The notes: generated by a model from the sequence alone, not told the origin. Positions 1 to 7,909 are shown, counted from the first letter of the stretch. The stretch is 13,081 bases of DNA from Ignavibacteria bacterium (GCA_030648225.1 JAUSIA010000239.1:1-13081), one strand, 5' to 3'. A program made the numbers and translations.

Positions 1-1439
1 CCGATGGTACTCCGGCAAAATACTCTCCCAATAATATTCCATTTAAACCAAAAAGATTTATAAAAGTAAATCCTAACGGAGTTCAGGAGGGTGATTTTGT
101 TTTTGTGATGGGATATCCCGGCAGAACTTATAAGCATCAGCCTTCAGATTACTTAGTTTACCAGCAAAAATATCAGCTCCCGTATATTTCTGAATTATAT
201 GAATGGATGATTAATCTTTACGAAGAACAAGGCAATAACGATCCTGAATTTGCCCTGAAAATATCATCTCAAATAAAAAGCCTGGCAAACGTAGAGAAAA
301 ATTATAAAAGTAAATTGGTTGGCATTGATCGTTTAGATATTATTGAAAAAAAGAATGAAGAAGATATACGGCTTGATGAATTTATTAAATCGAATGGTGA
401 ACTTAGAGAAAAGTATGGAAATGTAATTGAAGAAATTGATGAAGTGTACAATGACCTTTATCAATCTGGCAGGCTTCCGCTTATGTTTTCAGTTGTCAGC
501 AGGTATTCTGCTGCATACAGGCTTGCAGAGATTCTTGTGGAAAAGCAGAAAGAGATGAACAAACCTGAGAGTGAAAGGAAAAATATTTATACCGAAAAAG
601 GAAAAGATGATTTGGATAAAACTATAAATAATTTATTTAAAGATTTTTATCCTGAAGTTGATAAAAAAATATTTATAAAAATGCTGTCTGATGCTTCGGT
701 TTTCCAGGAAACTTCCGGTATGGATATTTTTAAAGAACTTAATGAAAAATATTTAGCTGAAGTTTATGATGAAACATCTCTGCTTGATGAATCTGAATAC
801 AGAGAAACTTTAAAATTATCACTGGAAGATTTTGAATCTTTTGAGGACCCTCTGTTTAAACTTGTAAAAGAGCTTGAACAAATAAATGATATGGAAGAAA
901 AGAGAGGTGATTTAAGAGAAGGAAATCTAAATGTACTTCTTCCAAAATATATGGAAGCAAAACGTCTTTGGCTCTCAAAAGATTTTGTGCCGGATGCAAA
1001 TAGTACATTGCGTTTAACTTATGGCTATGTTAAAGGATATTCACCATCAGATGCAACATATTATTCGCCCATAACCACTTTAACAGGTGTAATTGAAAAA
1101 GGTAAAGAAAGCGGGGATTATGAGGTAAATAAAAAGCTGGTTGAGATTTATGAGAAGGGAGACCTTGGAAAATTTAAAGATGAAAAATTAAATGATGTTC
1201 CTGTAGCAATTTTATATAACACAGATACAAGCGGTGGCAATTCAGGCAGCCCCGTTCTTGATGCTTACGGGCAATTAGTTGGTGTTAATTTCGACAGAGC
1301 ATTTGAAGGAACTATTAATGATTTTACTTGGAGTCCTCTTTACTCAAGATCAATTGGTGTTGATATACGTTATGTTTTATTTGTTACACAAAAAGTTGGA
1401 GGAGCAGATTTTCTTTTAAAAGAAATGGGAGTTTTATAA
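1..1439 (+). CDS. S46 family dipeptidyl-peptidase, DPP11-like (5' end outside window)
   Basis: Periplasmic or surface serine exopeptidase that removes dipeptides from the N-terminus of oligopeptides. The reading frame is open from base 3, giving 478 visible residues. The GTG at 105 is an internal Val in VMGYPGRTYKH, a typical S46 block, so it is not the start. Near the C-terminus, TSGGNSGSPV carries the catalytic Ser (codon 1242-1244). Phe at +16 and Arg at +18 from that Ser (codons 1290 and 1296, in VNFDRAFEG) match Phe671 and Arg673 of Porphyromonas gingivalis DPP11, where Arg gives Asp/Glu preference; DPP7 enzymes have Gly there. From the Ser to the end is 64 residues, close to the family, so roughly 240 N-terminal residues are missing, including the signal peptide and the His and Asp of the triad. 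The middle part is helical and charged, as in the S46 lid domain. Family call is firm; acidic specificity is inferred. Confidence 0.93.
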   Translation, partial: DGTPAKYSPNNIPFKPKRFIKVNPNGVQEGDFVFVMGYPGRTYKHQPSDYLVYQQKYQLPYISELYEWMINLYEEQGNNDPEFALKISSQIKSLANVEKNYKSKLVGIDRLDIIEKKNEEDIRLDEFIKSNGELREKYGNVIEEIDEVYNDLYQSGRLPLMFSVVSRYSAAYRLAEILVEKQKEMNKPESERKNIYTEKGKDDLDKTINNLFKDFYPEVDKKIFIKMLSDASVFQETSGMDIFKELNEKYLAEVYDETSLLDESEYRETLKLSLEDFESFEDPLFKLVKELEQINDMEEKRGDLREGNLNVLLPKYMEAKRLWLSKDFVPDANSTLRLTYGYVKGYSPSDATYYSPITTLTGVIEKGKESGDYEVNKKLVEIYEKGDLGKFKDEKLNDVPVAILYNTDTSGGNSGSPVLDAYGQLVGVNFDRAFEGTINDFTWSPLYSRSIGVDIRYVLFVTQKVGGADFLLKEMGVL

Positions 1440-1890
1440 AATTAATGCTGGATTTTAAAGGTCCGGTTATATCTAAATTTTTACGTAATTGTACATTATG
1501 AACTGAGAATTTGTATGGAATATTTCCTCCCAAAATAATACAAAACAGGTAAAAATTACCTTTGACTTACTTTTCTGCCCAAGGCTCTCCTTCTGGAAAA
1601 GGAAGATGGAATCAAAAAAAAATTAATCCTTCCAAATCTCCACAAGTTATTTCCAGTAATAATGGACTCTTTCTTTTCTTATTTGACTTTTAGCAACAAA
1701 ATATTCTTAAGAAATTAGAAAAATTAACTCAATTATATACTCATTTTTAAATTCTAATTTTGAGACCAGTGTGGCATTGAACATGACGTAATAGAGCAGG
1801 TTTTTATTCTTATACATGAAAAAACTTGATTTGTAATTATTACAACATTCAGAAGAATTATTATAAAAGATTTTAGAATCGGAGGAATAA
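1440..1890. other. 451-bp intergenic region without a convincing gene
   Basis: This gap separates the S46 peptidase from the two-gene helicase unit. It holds a small perfect hairpin at 1547-1561 (AGGTAA, 3-nt loop, TTACCT) followed by a mixed T-rich stretch, which might be a weak terminator. A cluster of short inverted G/A- and C/T-rich blocks lies at 1588-1633 (TCCTT/AAGGA at 1588-1603, and GGAAG 1601-1605 with CTTCC 1629-1633); these could form a weak alternative structure. A minus-strand open frame covers part of the region, but its composition is that of random AT-rich sequence and it runs into the next gene antisense. A possible but weak promoter is TTACAA at 1840-1845 with TATAAA at 1862-1867 (16-bp spacer). 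I see no RNA gene or repeat array. Confidence 0.5.
1881..1886 (+). promoter_or_regulatory. Ribosome-binding site of the 176-aa gene
   Basis: GGAGGA lies five to six bases before the ATG at 1891. It is the clearest Shine-Dalgarno sequence in the window and fixes the start of the gene. The other genes have weak or no such site. Confidence 0.75.
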
Positions 1891-2421
1891 ATGGATCTTC
1901 GCAAAATTGCCTTTCTTGAAACATACACCTTAGAAAATGATGGTGGTATAATGGGTGCTATTCTCGTAACTGATGGTGATACCAAACCACTCGAGTTCAG
2001 GGTAACTGCACCGATTAAACCTACAAATTTTCAGAAGACTCTTTATGGAGATGTACTTCTTGAGCACATTTTAACGGAGCTTGTTTCTGTCCCTCTGCTT
2101 AATGCAATTAATGAAGAGATTGATTTGATTCTTGTCAGAGATCCTCTCTTCCTGGGTGTTAATGAAAAGCAGGGAATAAGAGTAGTAAGAGTTATAAATG
2201 AGGAAGATAAGAATTTTAAAGCAGGTAAATCTATTCAGGAACTTGCATCTTCAAACGGAAGCCCAAAAACTTATGTTGAGACTTCCAAGAAATTTGAATC
2301 GGAATTAGCAGAGATAAAAGCAAAACTCAGTTTTTTATCAGAACATAGAAACCTGGTAGAACCATTCGACAGACTGAAAGTTGCCTGCGAGCAGGTTCAC
2401 CTTCAGAAGACTGGTGAGTAA
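1891..2421 (+). CDS. Conserved-looking protein of unknown function, first gene of helicase unit
   Basis: I do not recognise a named family. The 176-aa product has no signal peptide or membrane segment, so it should be cytoplasmic. Residues 1-110 look like a compact alpha/beta domain: alternating hydrophobic strands (ILVTDGDT, EFRVTAP), then the striking block PIKPTNFQKTLYGDVL at about residues 42-57, a hydrophobic helix (LTELVSVPLL), and strands around IDLILVRD and GIRVVRVI. A short polar linker follows, and residues about 125-160 form a charged, probably coiled-coil helix. The start is set by the strong GGAGG site. The stop is 24 bp before the SNF2-like gene on the same strand, so the two are probably co-transcribed and may act together. 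Possible roles such as nucleic-acid binding or an accessory subunit are guesses from this pairing only. Confidence 0.85.
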   Translation: MDLRKIAFLETYTLENDGGIMGAILVTDGDTKPLEFRVTAPIKPTNFQKTLYGDVLLEHILTELVSVPLLNAINEEIDLILVRDPLFLGVNEKQGIRVVRVINEEDKNFKAGKSIQELASSNGSPKTYVETSKKFESELAEIKAKLSFLSEHRNLVEPFDRLKVACEQVHLQKTGE

Positions 2422-2445
2422 ATCTGCCAAAGACGGATAAATTGA

Positions 2446-5262
2446 ATGTACAAAACAATCAGGAAAAAGGTTGCTTCTACTGTTTCTGAAATTGAAAGAA
2501 CTGAAGATTTTGCCTGGGGTAAATGGCTTAAAGAACCTGCACTGAGTGAACATACCATAGAAGGTTTCCAGACTTCGCTTCTTGATACCAACCAATATAA
2601 CTCCTGGCTGGAAAAACCGGAATTCCAGAAAAAGAAATTTGATTTCAGGGAAACATTTGTTTTTCCCGAATCTAAAAATCTACATCCTAAAAAATTTAAA
2701 ACTCACACAGTCTTTTTTGGTCTTGCAAAAACTGAAGTAAAGAAATTAAAACTTTTTGACAGACAATTTAAATTTGAACATAAACCTGAAAAAGTAGAGT
2801 TTAGAAGTATTTCTGTGAAACTGAAAGATATTAAATGGAATTTATCCCCAACAAAAGTTGAAGAAAAGCCATGGGAATTAAAACCATATATCTTAAAAAT
2901 TGATCTGCTTGAACCGGATAATTTGGTGCTTAATAAATATGCCGGTAAAGAATCTAAAGTAGAGTTTAAAGTTGTAAAAGCTCCTCCAAAAATTTATAAA
3001 GTAAAGATCACTGGTTTAGATAAAATAAAGCTTGCCAAAATTTATTACCTTAAAAACATTAGCCTGCACGATGTAAGAATATTAAGAGATTCATATAATC
3101 TTCTTACTAAACCCGCAGTTCAGCAGGAAGATCTAAAATATTTTGTAACTGAAGAGGAGAAAAAGACGGAAGTTTTACAGGAAGAAACTATTGTTGAAGA
3201 GACGAAACCTGTTGAGGAAATAAAACATGTTGATACGGAAGAATCAGAAGGGATATATAATGAGTTTATTAATAAGAGTATTGATCAGCAAATGTCTGAA
3301 ATTCTTTCCGGTGACTTCAATCCTGTAGAATTAGTTAAAGAGGATCAAATTCAGCAGGAAACAAAACCTGAAGAAACTTTGGAAGCCCCGGTTTCCAATG
3401 AAGATATTTACAACCATGAAAAAGAAAAAATTATTGAGGAACCTGAAGAAGCTGAACCCGAGGAAGTTGAAGAACCTGATGAAGCTGATGAGAATGAACA
3501 TGAAAATGAATTTGAGTCTCTATATTACTTTCAGGAATCAGGTGCTGAATTTTTATTAGACGGGAAGCGTGCTCTATTATCAGATGAAATGGGAATGGGG
3601 AAAACTATACAGGTGATCGCCGCTTTGAAGAATCATTTTGCAGGCAAAAAAATTAAGTCTGCAGTTATTGTTTGTGAATCAACTGAAATCGGGAGTTGGG
3701 GAAAAATAACCGGAGATGTTGATGGATGGCTGGGACATTTTCATCAAAGAGCACCGGAATTAAAAGTTGAAGCAGGGGACGGAACTCCGCAGGAAAGAAG
3801 CAAACAATGGAAGGAACTACCTGATGTTTTAATCCTTTCTTACGATTCTTTCTTTTTTGATCTTGAAGAAAATATTATTAATTCAAAAGAACTGAAGAAA
3901 ATCAACTGCTTTATTTTTGATGAAGTCCATAATTTATTTAATCATAAAAATTATAACACCCAAAAACTTTCAAAAGCAATTAATTCAAAATATCTCTGGG
4001 CTCTAACAAGTTACCCTGAAGAGGCAGTAAAAGAAAAATTAGAAAAAGTATTTAAAGAGAAACTTTCAATTAAAAATTACCTTGGAAGATCAAGGAAAGA
4101 AGTTGCAGGAGATCTTCGCGGAATTACCTGGCAGAACAAATGGCTTACTCTTGATGAAGAACAGGTTGAAGACTATAATGAAGCATTTGCAACTGCAAAA
4201 GAAAAAGTGCAGTGGTTTCTTGAATCGGGAAATCCACTAAGGTTTAATGCTAATGTATTTACGCTTCTTCATCAGCTTAAACAGGTCTGCAACTTTTCCG
4301 AGAAAAAAGGGAAGAGCAGGAAAACAAAAATACTGCTGGAGCATGTAAACCGGATTGAAAAAAACAACCAGAAAGTTGTTATCTTTTCACAGTATGATAA
4401 AGCGGGGACGAAGAAGATTGAAGAGGTGTTGAATAAAAACAATATTAAATTTCTTTCTTATGCACCCGGAATGTCAACCAAGGAAATGGAAACTGTACTG
4501 AAGAATTTCAGCAGCCCCGCAGGAAGCGGGGTAACCGCACTTGTTTCCGGTATTAAACCTTCAAGAGTAAAAATTCCTTCAGGAAATATTTCTTATGTTA
4601 TTCATTTTGATCTATGGTGGAATCCAGCTTCATTATGGCAGACTGAGGAAGCAGTAATTGGTTCATCAAATGGAGAAAAACAAAACCTGAACGTTTACAG
4701 CTACCTAATGAAAGGAACAGTTGAAGAAAGAATTCATTCGCTTCTTTATAAAAAAGGATTCCTCAATAAGCATGTAATGGAAACAGTAAACCCTGATTCT
4801 ATAGCAGAGATGTTAACCAATCCGGAATGGCTTGAAATATTTGATATGCCTGATGAAGAATATAAACAGAGATATCAAAAAGGACTCCTTGAGACAGAAA
4901 GGAGAATTGATAACTATTCAATAAACGAGTTTATGGAGAGAGGTAAAAACTTTTTTGCAAAGCTTGGTTATAAGAATCTTGATGCAGCAGAAAATAAAAA
5001 TGGTGATTCATTTGATATAAGGGGAATTTTCAAGAAAGCAAAGTTCGATCAGCAGATGAGCGCAAGGTTTTTGCTTAAAGAAACTGTAAACGAAGATGAA
5101 GTTAAAGCACATCTTGCTGAACTTAAAGTGAAATCAAGTAATGGAAAGTTTTTTCTTATCACAAAAGGCACTTTTGAAGGTGACAAAGTCATTCGCCCGA
5201 ATGAAGCATTAATAGACCGCAGACTGCTCATTAATTATTTCTACCAGTTTATAGTTATATAG
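2446..5262 (+). CDS. Divergent SNF2-like ATPase with C-terminal Mrr-like domain
   Basis: Protein of 938 aa with an in-frame TGA immediately before the ATG, which makes this the first possible ATG. Residues 1-235 are Lys-rich and match no family I know. Residues 236-357 are a strongly acidic, probably disordered linker. The SNF2 core runs from about 357 to 790: a Q-motif-like FQESG, Walker A DEMGMGKT (K386, T387), Walker B DEVH (492-495), motif IV VVIFSQY (to Y650) and VIHFDLWWNPA (WW at 724-725), then GTVEERI. Motif III is ALTSYP instead of the LTGTP type, the Gly-rich part of motif V is missing, and DRAHRIGQ of motif VI is replaced by EEAVIGSSNG, without Arg. Residues about 826-935 resemble an Mrr-type nuclease fold (FFAKLGY, DSFDIRG, EDEVKAHL, KFFLITKGTF, ALIDRRLL), but the expected Q-x-K reads QMS (870-872). 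I infer an ATP-binding DNA-associated protein that is perhaps not a normal translocase or nuclease. Gene 24 bp upstream is its likely partner. Confidence 0.88.
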   Translation: MYKTIRKKVASTVSEIERTEDFAWGKWLKEPALSEHTIEGFQTSLLDTNQYNSWLEKPEFQKKKFDFRETFVFPESKNLHPKKFKTHTVFFGLAKTEVKKLKLFDRQFKFEHKPEKVEFRSISVKLKDIKWNLSPTKVEEKPWELKPYILKIDLLEPDNLVLNKYAGKESKVEFKVVKAPPKIYKVKITGLDKIKLAKIYYLKNISLHDVRILRDSYNLLTKPAVQQEDLKYFVTEEEKKTEVLQEETIVEETKPVEEIKHVDTEESEGIYNEFINKSIDQQMSEILSGDFNPVELVKEDQIQQETKPEETLEAPVSNEDIYNHEKEKIIEEPEEAEPEEVEEPDEADENEHENEFESLYYFQESGAEFLLDGKRALLSDEMGMGKTIQVIAALKNHFAGKKIKSAVIVCESTEIGSWGKITGDVDGWLGHFHQRAPELKVEAGDGTPQERSKQWKELPDVLILSYDSFFFDLEENIINSKELKKINCFIFDEVHNLFNHKNYNTQKLSKAINSKYLWALTSYPEEAVKEKLEKVFKEKLSIKNYLGRSRKEVAGDLRGITWQNKWLTLDEEQVEDYNEAFATAKEKVQWFLESGNPLRFNANVFTLLHQLKQVCNFSEKKGKSRKTKILLEHVNRIEKNNQKVVIFSQYDKAGTKKIEEVLNKNNIKFLSYAPGMSTKEMETVLKNFSSPAGSGVTALVSGIKPSRVKIPSGNISYVIHFDLWWNPASLWQTEEAVIGSSNGEKQNLNVYSYLMKGTVEERIHSLLYKKGFLNKHVMETVNPDSIAEMLTNPEWLEIFDMPDEEYKQRYQKGLLETERRIDNYSINEFMERGKNFFAKLGYKNLDAAENKNGDSFDIRGIFKKAKFDQQMSARFLLKETVNEDEVKAHLAELKVKSSNGKFFLITKGTFEGDKVIRPNEALIDRRLLINYFYQFIVI

Positions 5263-5360
5263 ACTCTTTCCTTTTGCTGCATTTGATTTCAGTAAATTTT
5301 GATTTTAATAACCGACGGAATAAATCCTTGCCTAAGACAAAGAAGATTCTGAATATATCT

Positions 5361-6341
5361 TTACTGTTGTTCTGTTTCAAAGTTGGTTTTAACTTTTTTC
5401 CCTTTTATAAAATCTGAAAGTTCTATAAACCCCCCTGAAAGAGAGACTAATACTGTATAAAAAAACAACAGGAAGGAATAAGCCATAGCATCTCCTGCAG
5501 GTATTCCATAATTACCCAATAAGAAAACTAATGAGCCTTCTCTTACTCCCAGTCCGGCAAAAGAAATTGGAAGTATCGCTAATATTCCTATTACCGAGCC
5601 GATCCATGCAATGTCAAAAAAAGTAATATTAATTCCCAGGGATAAAGCTAATAAATAGGCAGCTATAATCCCTAAAAAATGATAAAAGAATAGTAGCCCA
5701 AAGATTTGAAAATTATCTTTCAAAGTTAATTTCTGGAATTTTTGTATTGACTTGAAAAGTTTCGGAATAATGTTTTTGATTAGTTCAGGAAATGGAATAA
5801 ACAATATCTTTCTTTCAAAAAAAGTTAAAAATCTGGAGTTAAGTAGAAGAAAATATGAAACAATTATAATTAAGAAGATAAACAACCAAATTAGAATAAG
5901 CTGATTTTGCTTGGCCTTTATGAGTGCTGGCAATGAAAAAATAATTCCAGTATAGAATAACATAAGTATCTCAAGGAAACGGTTAAAAACAACAACGGCA
6001 GCAGCATCTGATTTGCTTCCATATTTAGAAAGCTTGTACCACTTTATAGCTCCGCCCGAAAGTGTTCCCGGTAGAAATAGGCCGTAAAACCTTGTAGCCA
6101 TCTGTATCTTTAGTATCTGAAAAGTTGAAATAATTATTCCCATTGCTCTGGTTAAATAACCGGTTTCAAAAGCTGATAAATAAACGATTGGTATACAAAT
6201 AAGTATGCTAAGAATTATTAAGAAAATATCTGCATTTTCCAAAGATTTAACGATCTCATAAATCGGTATCTTGTAAAAGAGAAATGAAAGAATAGTCCCA
6301 GAAATAGCAAGTTTTAAAAACAGTTTGATATTTTTTTTCAT
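5361..6341 (-). CDS. Flippase-like membrane protein, LPG-synthase TM family
   Basis: Integral inner-membrane protein of 326 aa from the lysylphosphatidylglycerol-synthase transmembrane / UPF0104 family (PF03706 type). Hydrophobic spans occur at about residues 7-23, 39-58, 66-80, 122-141, 147-168, 212-235, 243-260 and 285-304. Family signatures are visible: FLPGTLSGGAIKWYKL (about 89-104), NRFLE (R121, E124) and PISFAGLGVREG (P258, G263, R267, E268). Members act in lipid or glycolipid handling, or transfer a residue to a lipid; the short form without a soluble catalytic domain often lies in polysaccharide and glycolipid loci and is called flippase-like, but its reaction is usually unproven. 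It is the last gene of the minus-strand cluster, 29 bp after the phosphodiesterase-like gene, with no clear Shine-Dalgarno site. It converges on the SNF2-like gene across about 98 bp in which I see no clear terminator. Confidence 0.85.
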   Translation of the reverse strand: MKKNIKLFLKLAISGTILSFLFYKIPIYEIVKSLENADIFLIILSILICIPIVYLSAFETGYLTRAMGIIISTFQILKIQMATRFYGLFLPGTLSGGAIKWYKLSKYGSKSDAAAVVVFNRFLEILMLFYTGIIFSLPALIKAKQNQLILIWLFIFLIIIVSYFLLLNSRFLTFFERKILFIPFPELIKNIIPKLFKSIQKFQKLTLKDNFQIFGLLFFYHFLGIIAAYLLALSLGINITFFDIAWIGSVIGILAILPISFAGLGVREGSLVFLLGNYGIPAGDAMAYSFLLFFYTVLVSLSGGFIELSDFIKGKKVKTNFETEQQ

Positions 6342-6370
6342 TTTAGATTTAAAATAAAGCAGGATTTTTT

Positions 6371-7909
6371 TTATAAGATATCTTCGATCACCTTGCCATC
6401 ATAATCTTCAAGTACTGAAACACCAAGGAGATGAAGAATAGTTGGAGCTAAATCTACGATATGTTTCTTTTCAAAAGTTGAATTTATTTTAATGTTTTTT
6501 CCAGCAGCTAATAAAAACCCTTCCGGACGATGGTTGCCGCTTCTGCCATCAGGATTAATCCCCGGTGAGGGCCATTCCAGCTCACCATATTCTGATGAAA
6601 TTATTTTTTTATAGCTTACTGCAGGTTTAAATTTCCATTTTACTATAATATCGGGTAAATTATTAAACCCATTCCCCTTATAAAATATTTGGTCACTTCT
6701 GCTTATGCTTTCTACCACAGGTTCAAAATTATTTGCATCTTTAAAAGTTTTCAACCCTTCAATTACTTTATTGCAAAGCCAATCATATTCTTCCCCTTGT
6801 TCGACTATACCTTCCTTTTCTCTTCCTTTTAAATTAATTCTGATATAACCCTGAAGATCGGCAACTAAGTTAAAGACTTTAGTTGTGGTCCAGTCTACTT
6901 TACCCATTCGCCAATAGGCCGTCATTTTATCTTGCAGCCAGAATGGAAGGAACTTTCTAAAATTTGATCTCCATTCCAATGGAACTGCATTTCTTAATTT
7001 TTTTATGAAATTATCACTTTTAATTTTTTCTGATTCCGCTTTACCATTTAAAATCCTTGCGATCATTTGAAGCAGAATTTTATCAGCAAGAGTTGTATTC
7101 ACTCCCATTCCATGCAGCGAAAAGATTAAAATTGTAGCTTCCTTACTGGTGCAATTTATAATTTTGCCTATAGCTTCATCGCAGGATTGATAAATGTCCC
7201 TTAAGGCATTATCAAATTGTATTTTCTGTTCTTCTGAAAAATCACCTTTTATATTTGTTGGCTCCCAAAATTTATGTCCTCCTCTGTGCGTGGAAGAAAA
7301 ACAGCATAAGAATAAATTCCATTCTTCATCTTTAATTAAAGCAGTAACAAGTTCAGCTTCTTTTTTATTAGCGTTGATCAACTCATCTTTTAATTTCAAA
7401 AGATCAGTCATTTCCTGAAGTCCGCCTACTTCATCACTAATTGGCGGTTTACCAAAATTTTTTATTACCCAATTAATCTTTTCTTTTGGAAAAGATGATA
7501 TAGGATAAATCCTGTCATGCAAAGCCCAGCCTGAAATTTCAATTCCATTGAATGTTTTAGGCGGGTATGTTAAAGGCATATCAACTGCAATAACTTTACA
7601 ATTATTGTCTAATAGTCTATAGAAAGGAGTTGCCGGAATCCATTCTGGGTTTGGTCGTTCATAATCCATTTTATCACTGTTCCATTGAAGATAATGGTAA
7701 AACCCATGTTTTCCGGCAAGAGTTGATGTGTGGAAAGTTGGCCAGGTTGAACCTACCAGCCAGTCGGCTGAGGAATTTAATCTTCCATAGGTTCCCTTTA
7801 AACGCAAAGAAGCTAAATTTTTTAAATATCCTTCATTCATCCATCTTTCAATTAAGCTTGGTTCAGCAGCATCTAAACCAATAGCAAGAATTTTTTTAGT
7901 TGATTTCAT
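6371..7909 (-). CDS. Alkaline-phosphatase-superfamily phosphodiesterase/phosphatase-like enzyme (copy 1)
   Basis: Complete 512-aa member of the type I phosphodiesterase/nucleotide pyrophosphatase branch of the alkaline phosphatase superfamily, expected to break or transfer a phosphate (or related) ester using two metal ions. The N-terminal ILAIGLDAAEP has the first metal Asp (D13). GSTWPTFHTSTLAGKHGF (about 53-70) holds the probable Ser/Thr nucleophile. Later blocks are STHRGGHKFW (H208, H212), FSLHGMG (264-269), GRSGNHRPEGF (H460) and IVDLAPTILHLLGV near the end. The usual D-x-x-G-H reads H-x-x-G-H and the usual S-D-H-G reads S-L-H-G, typical of a divergent subfamily. There is no signal peptide, so it is probably cytoplasmic. 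The start overlaps the 3' end of the Gfo/Idh/MocA gene by 14 bp, indicating translational coupling. It is paralogous to the gene at 11914. Substrate unknown; the glycan genes around it suggest a sugar-phosphate derivative. Confidence 0.87.
   Translation of the reverse strand: MKSTKKILAIGLDAAEPSLIERWMNEGYLKNLASLRLKGTYGRLNSSADWLVGSTWPTFHTSTLAGKHGFYHYLQWNSDKMDYERPNPEWIPATPFYRLLDNNCKVIAVDMPLTYPPKTFNGIEISGWALHDRIYPISSFPKEKINWVIKNFGKPPISDEVGGLQEMTDLLKLKDELINANKKEAELVTALIKDEEWNLFLCCFSSTHRGGHKFWEPTNIKGDFSEEQKIQFDNALRDIYQSCDEAIGKIINCTSKEATILIFSLHGMGVNTTLADKILLQMIARILNGKAESEKIKSDNFIKKLRNAVPLEWRSNFRKFLPFWLQDKMTAYWRMGKVDWTTTKVFNLVADLQGYIRINLKGREKEGIVEQGEEYDWLCNKVIEGLKTFKDANNFEPVVESISRSDQIFYKGNGFNNLPDIIVKWKFKPAVSYKKIISSEYGELEWPSPGINPDGRSGNHRPEGFLLAAGKNIKINSTFEKKHIVDLAPTILHLLGVSVLEDYDGKVIEDIL

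Noticed and set aside
1840..1867. TTACAA / TATAAA pair as promoter of the two-gene unit
   Set aside because: Only half of the -35 bases agree with consensus and such pairs are frequent by chance in AT-rich DNA; kept as a note, not as a feature.
1707..1985. Minus-strand open frame of 92 codons across the gap and the start of the 176-aa gene
   Set aside because: It is antisense to a gene with a strong ribosome-binding site, has low-complexity AT-rich composition (many N, Y, S, I), no recognisable domain and no Shine-Dalgarno site.
2338..2595. Two overlapping minus-strand open frames at the junction of the two + strand genes
   Set aside because: Both are antisense to real coding sequence and look like random translation; nothing supports either.
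5049..5231. Minus-strand open frame of 60 codons within the 3' end of the SNF2-like gene
   Set aside because: It lies wholly inside the Mrr-like domain coding region, whose + strand reading is meaningful.
1891..5262. Known defence systems (type I or III restriction, DISARM, BREX) as the identity of the two-gene unit
   Set aside because: No methyltransferase, PLD nuclease, BrxA/PglZ-type gene or specificity subunit is present. The alkaline-phosphatase-superfamily genes nearby are on the other strand inside a glycan cluster and lack the PglZ context.
5290..5366. Inverted pair CAGTAAA / TTTACTG between the convergent genes as a shared terminator
   Set aside because: The arms are 63 bp apart and AT-rich, with no compact stem or adjoining T-run, so a terminator is not supported.
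7194..7884. Two + strand open frames within the phosphodiesterase-like gene
   Set aside because: They are antisense to a complete gene with clear family motifs and have no features of their own.
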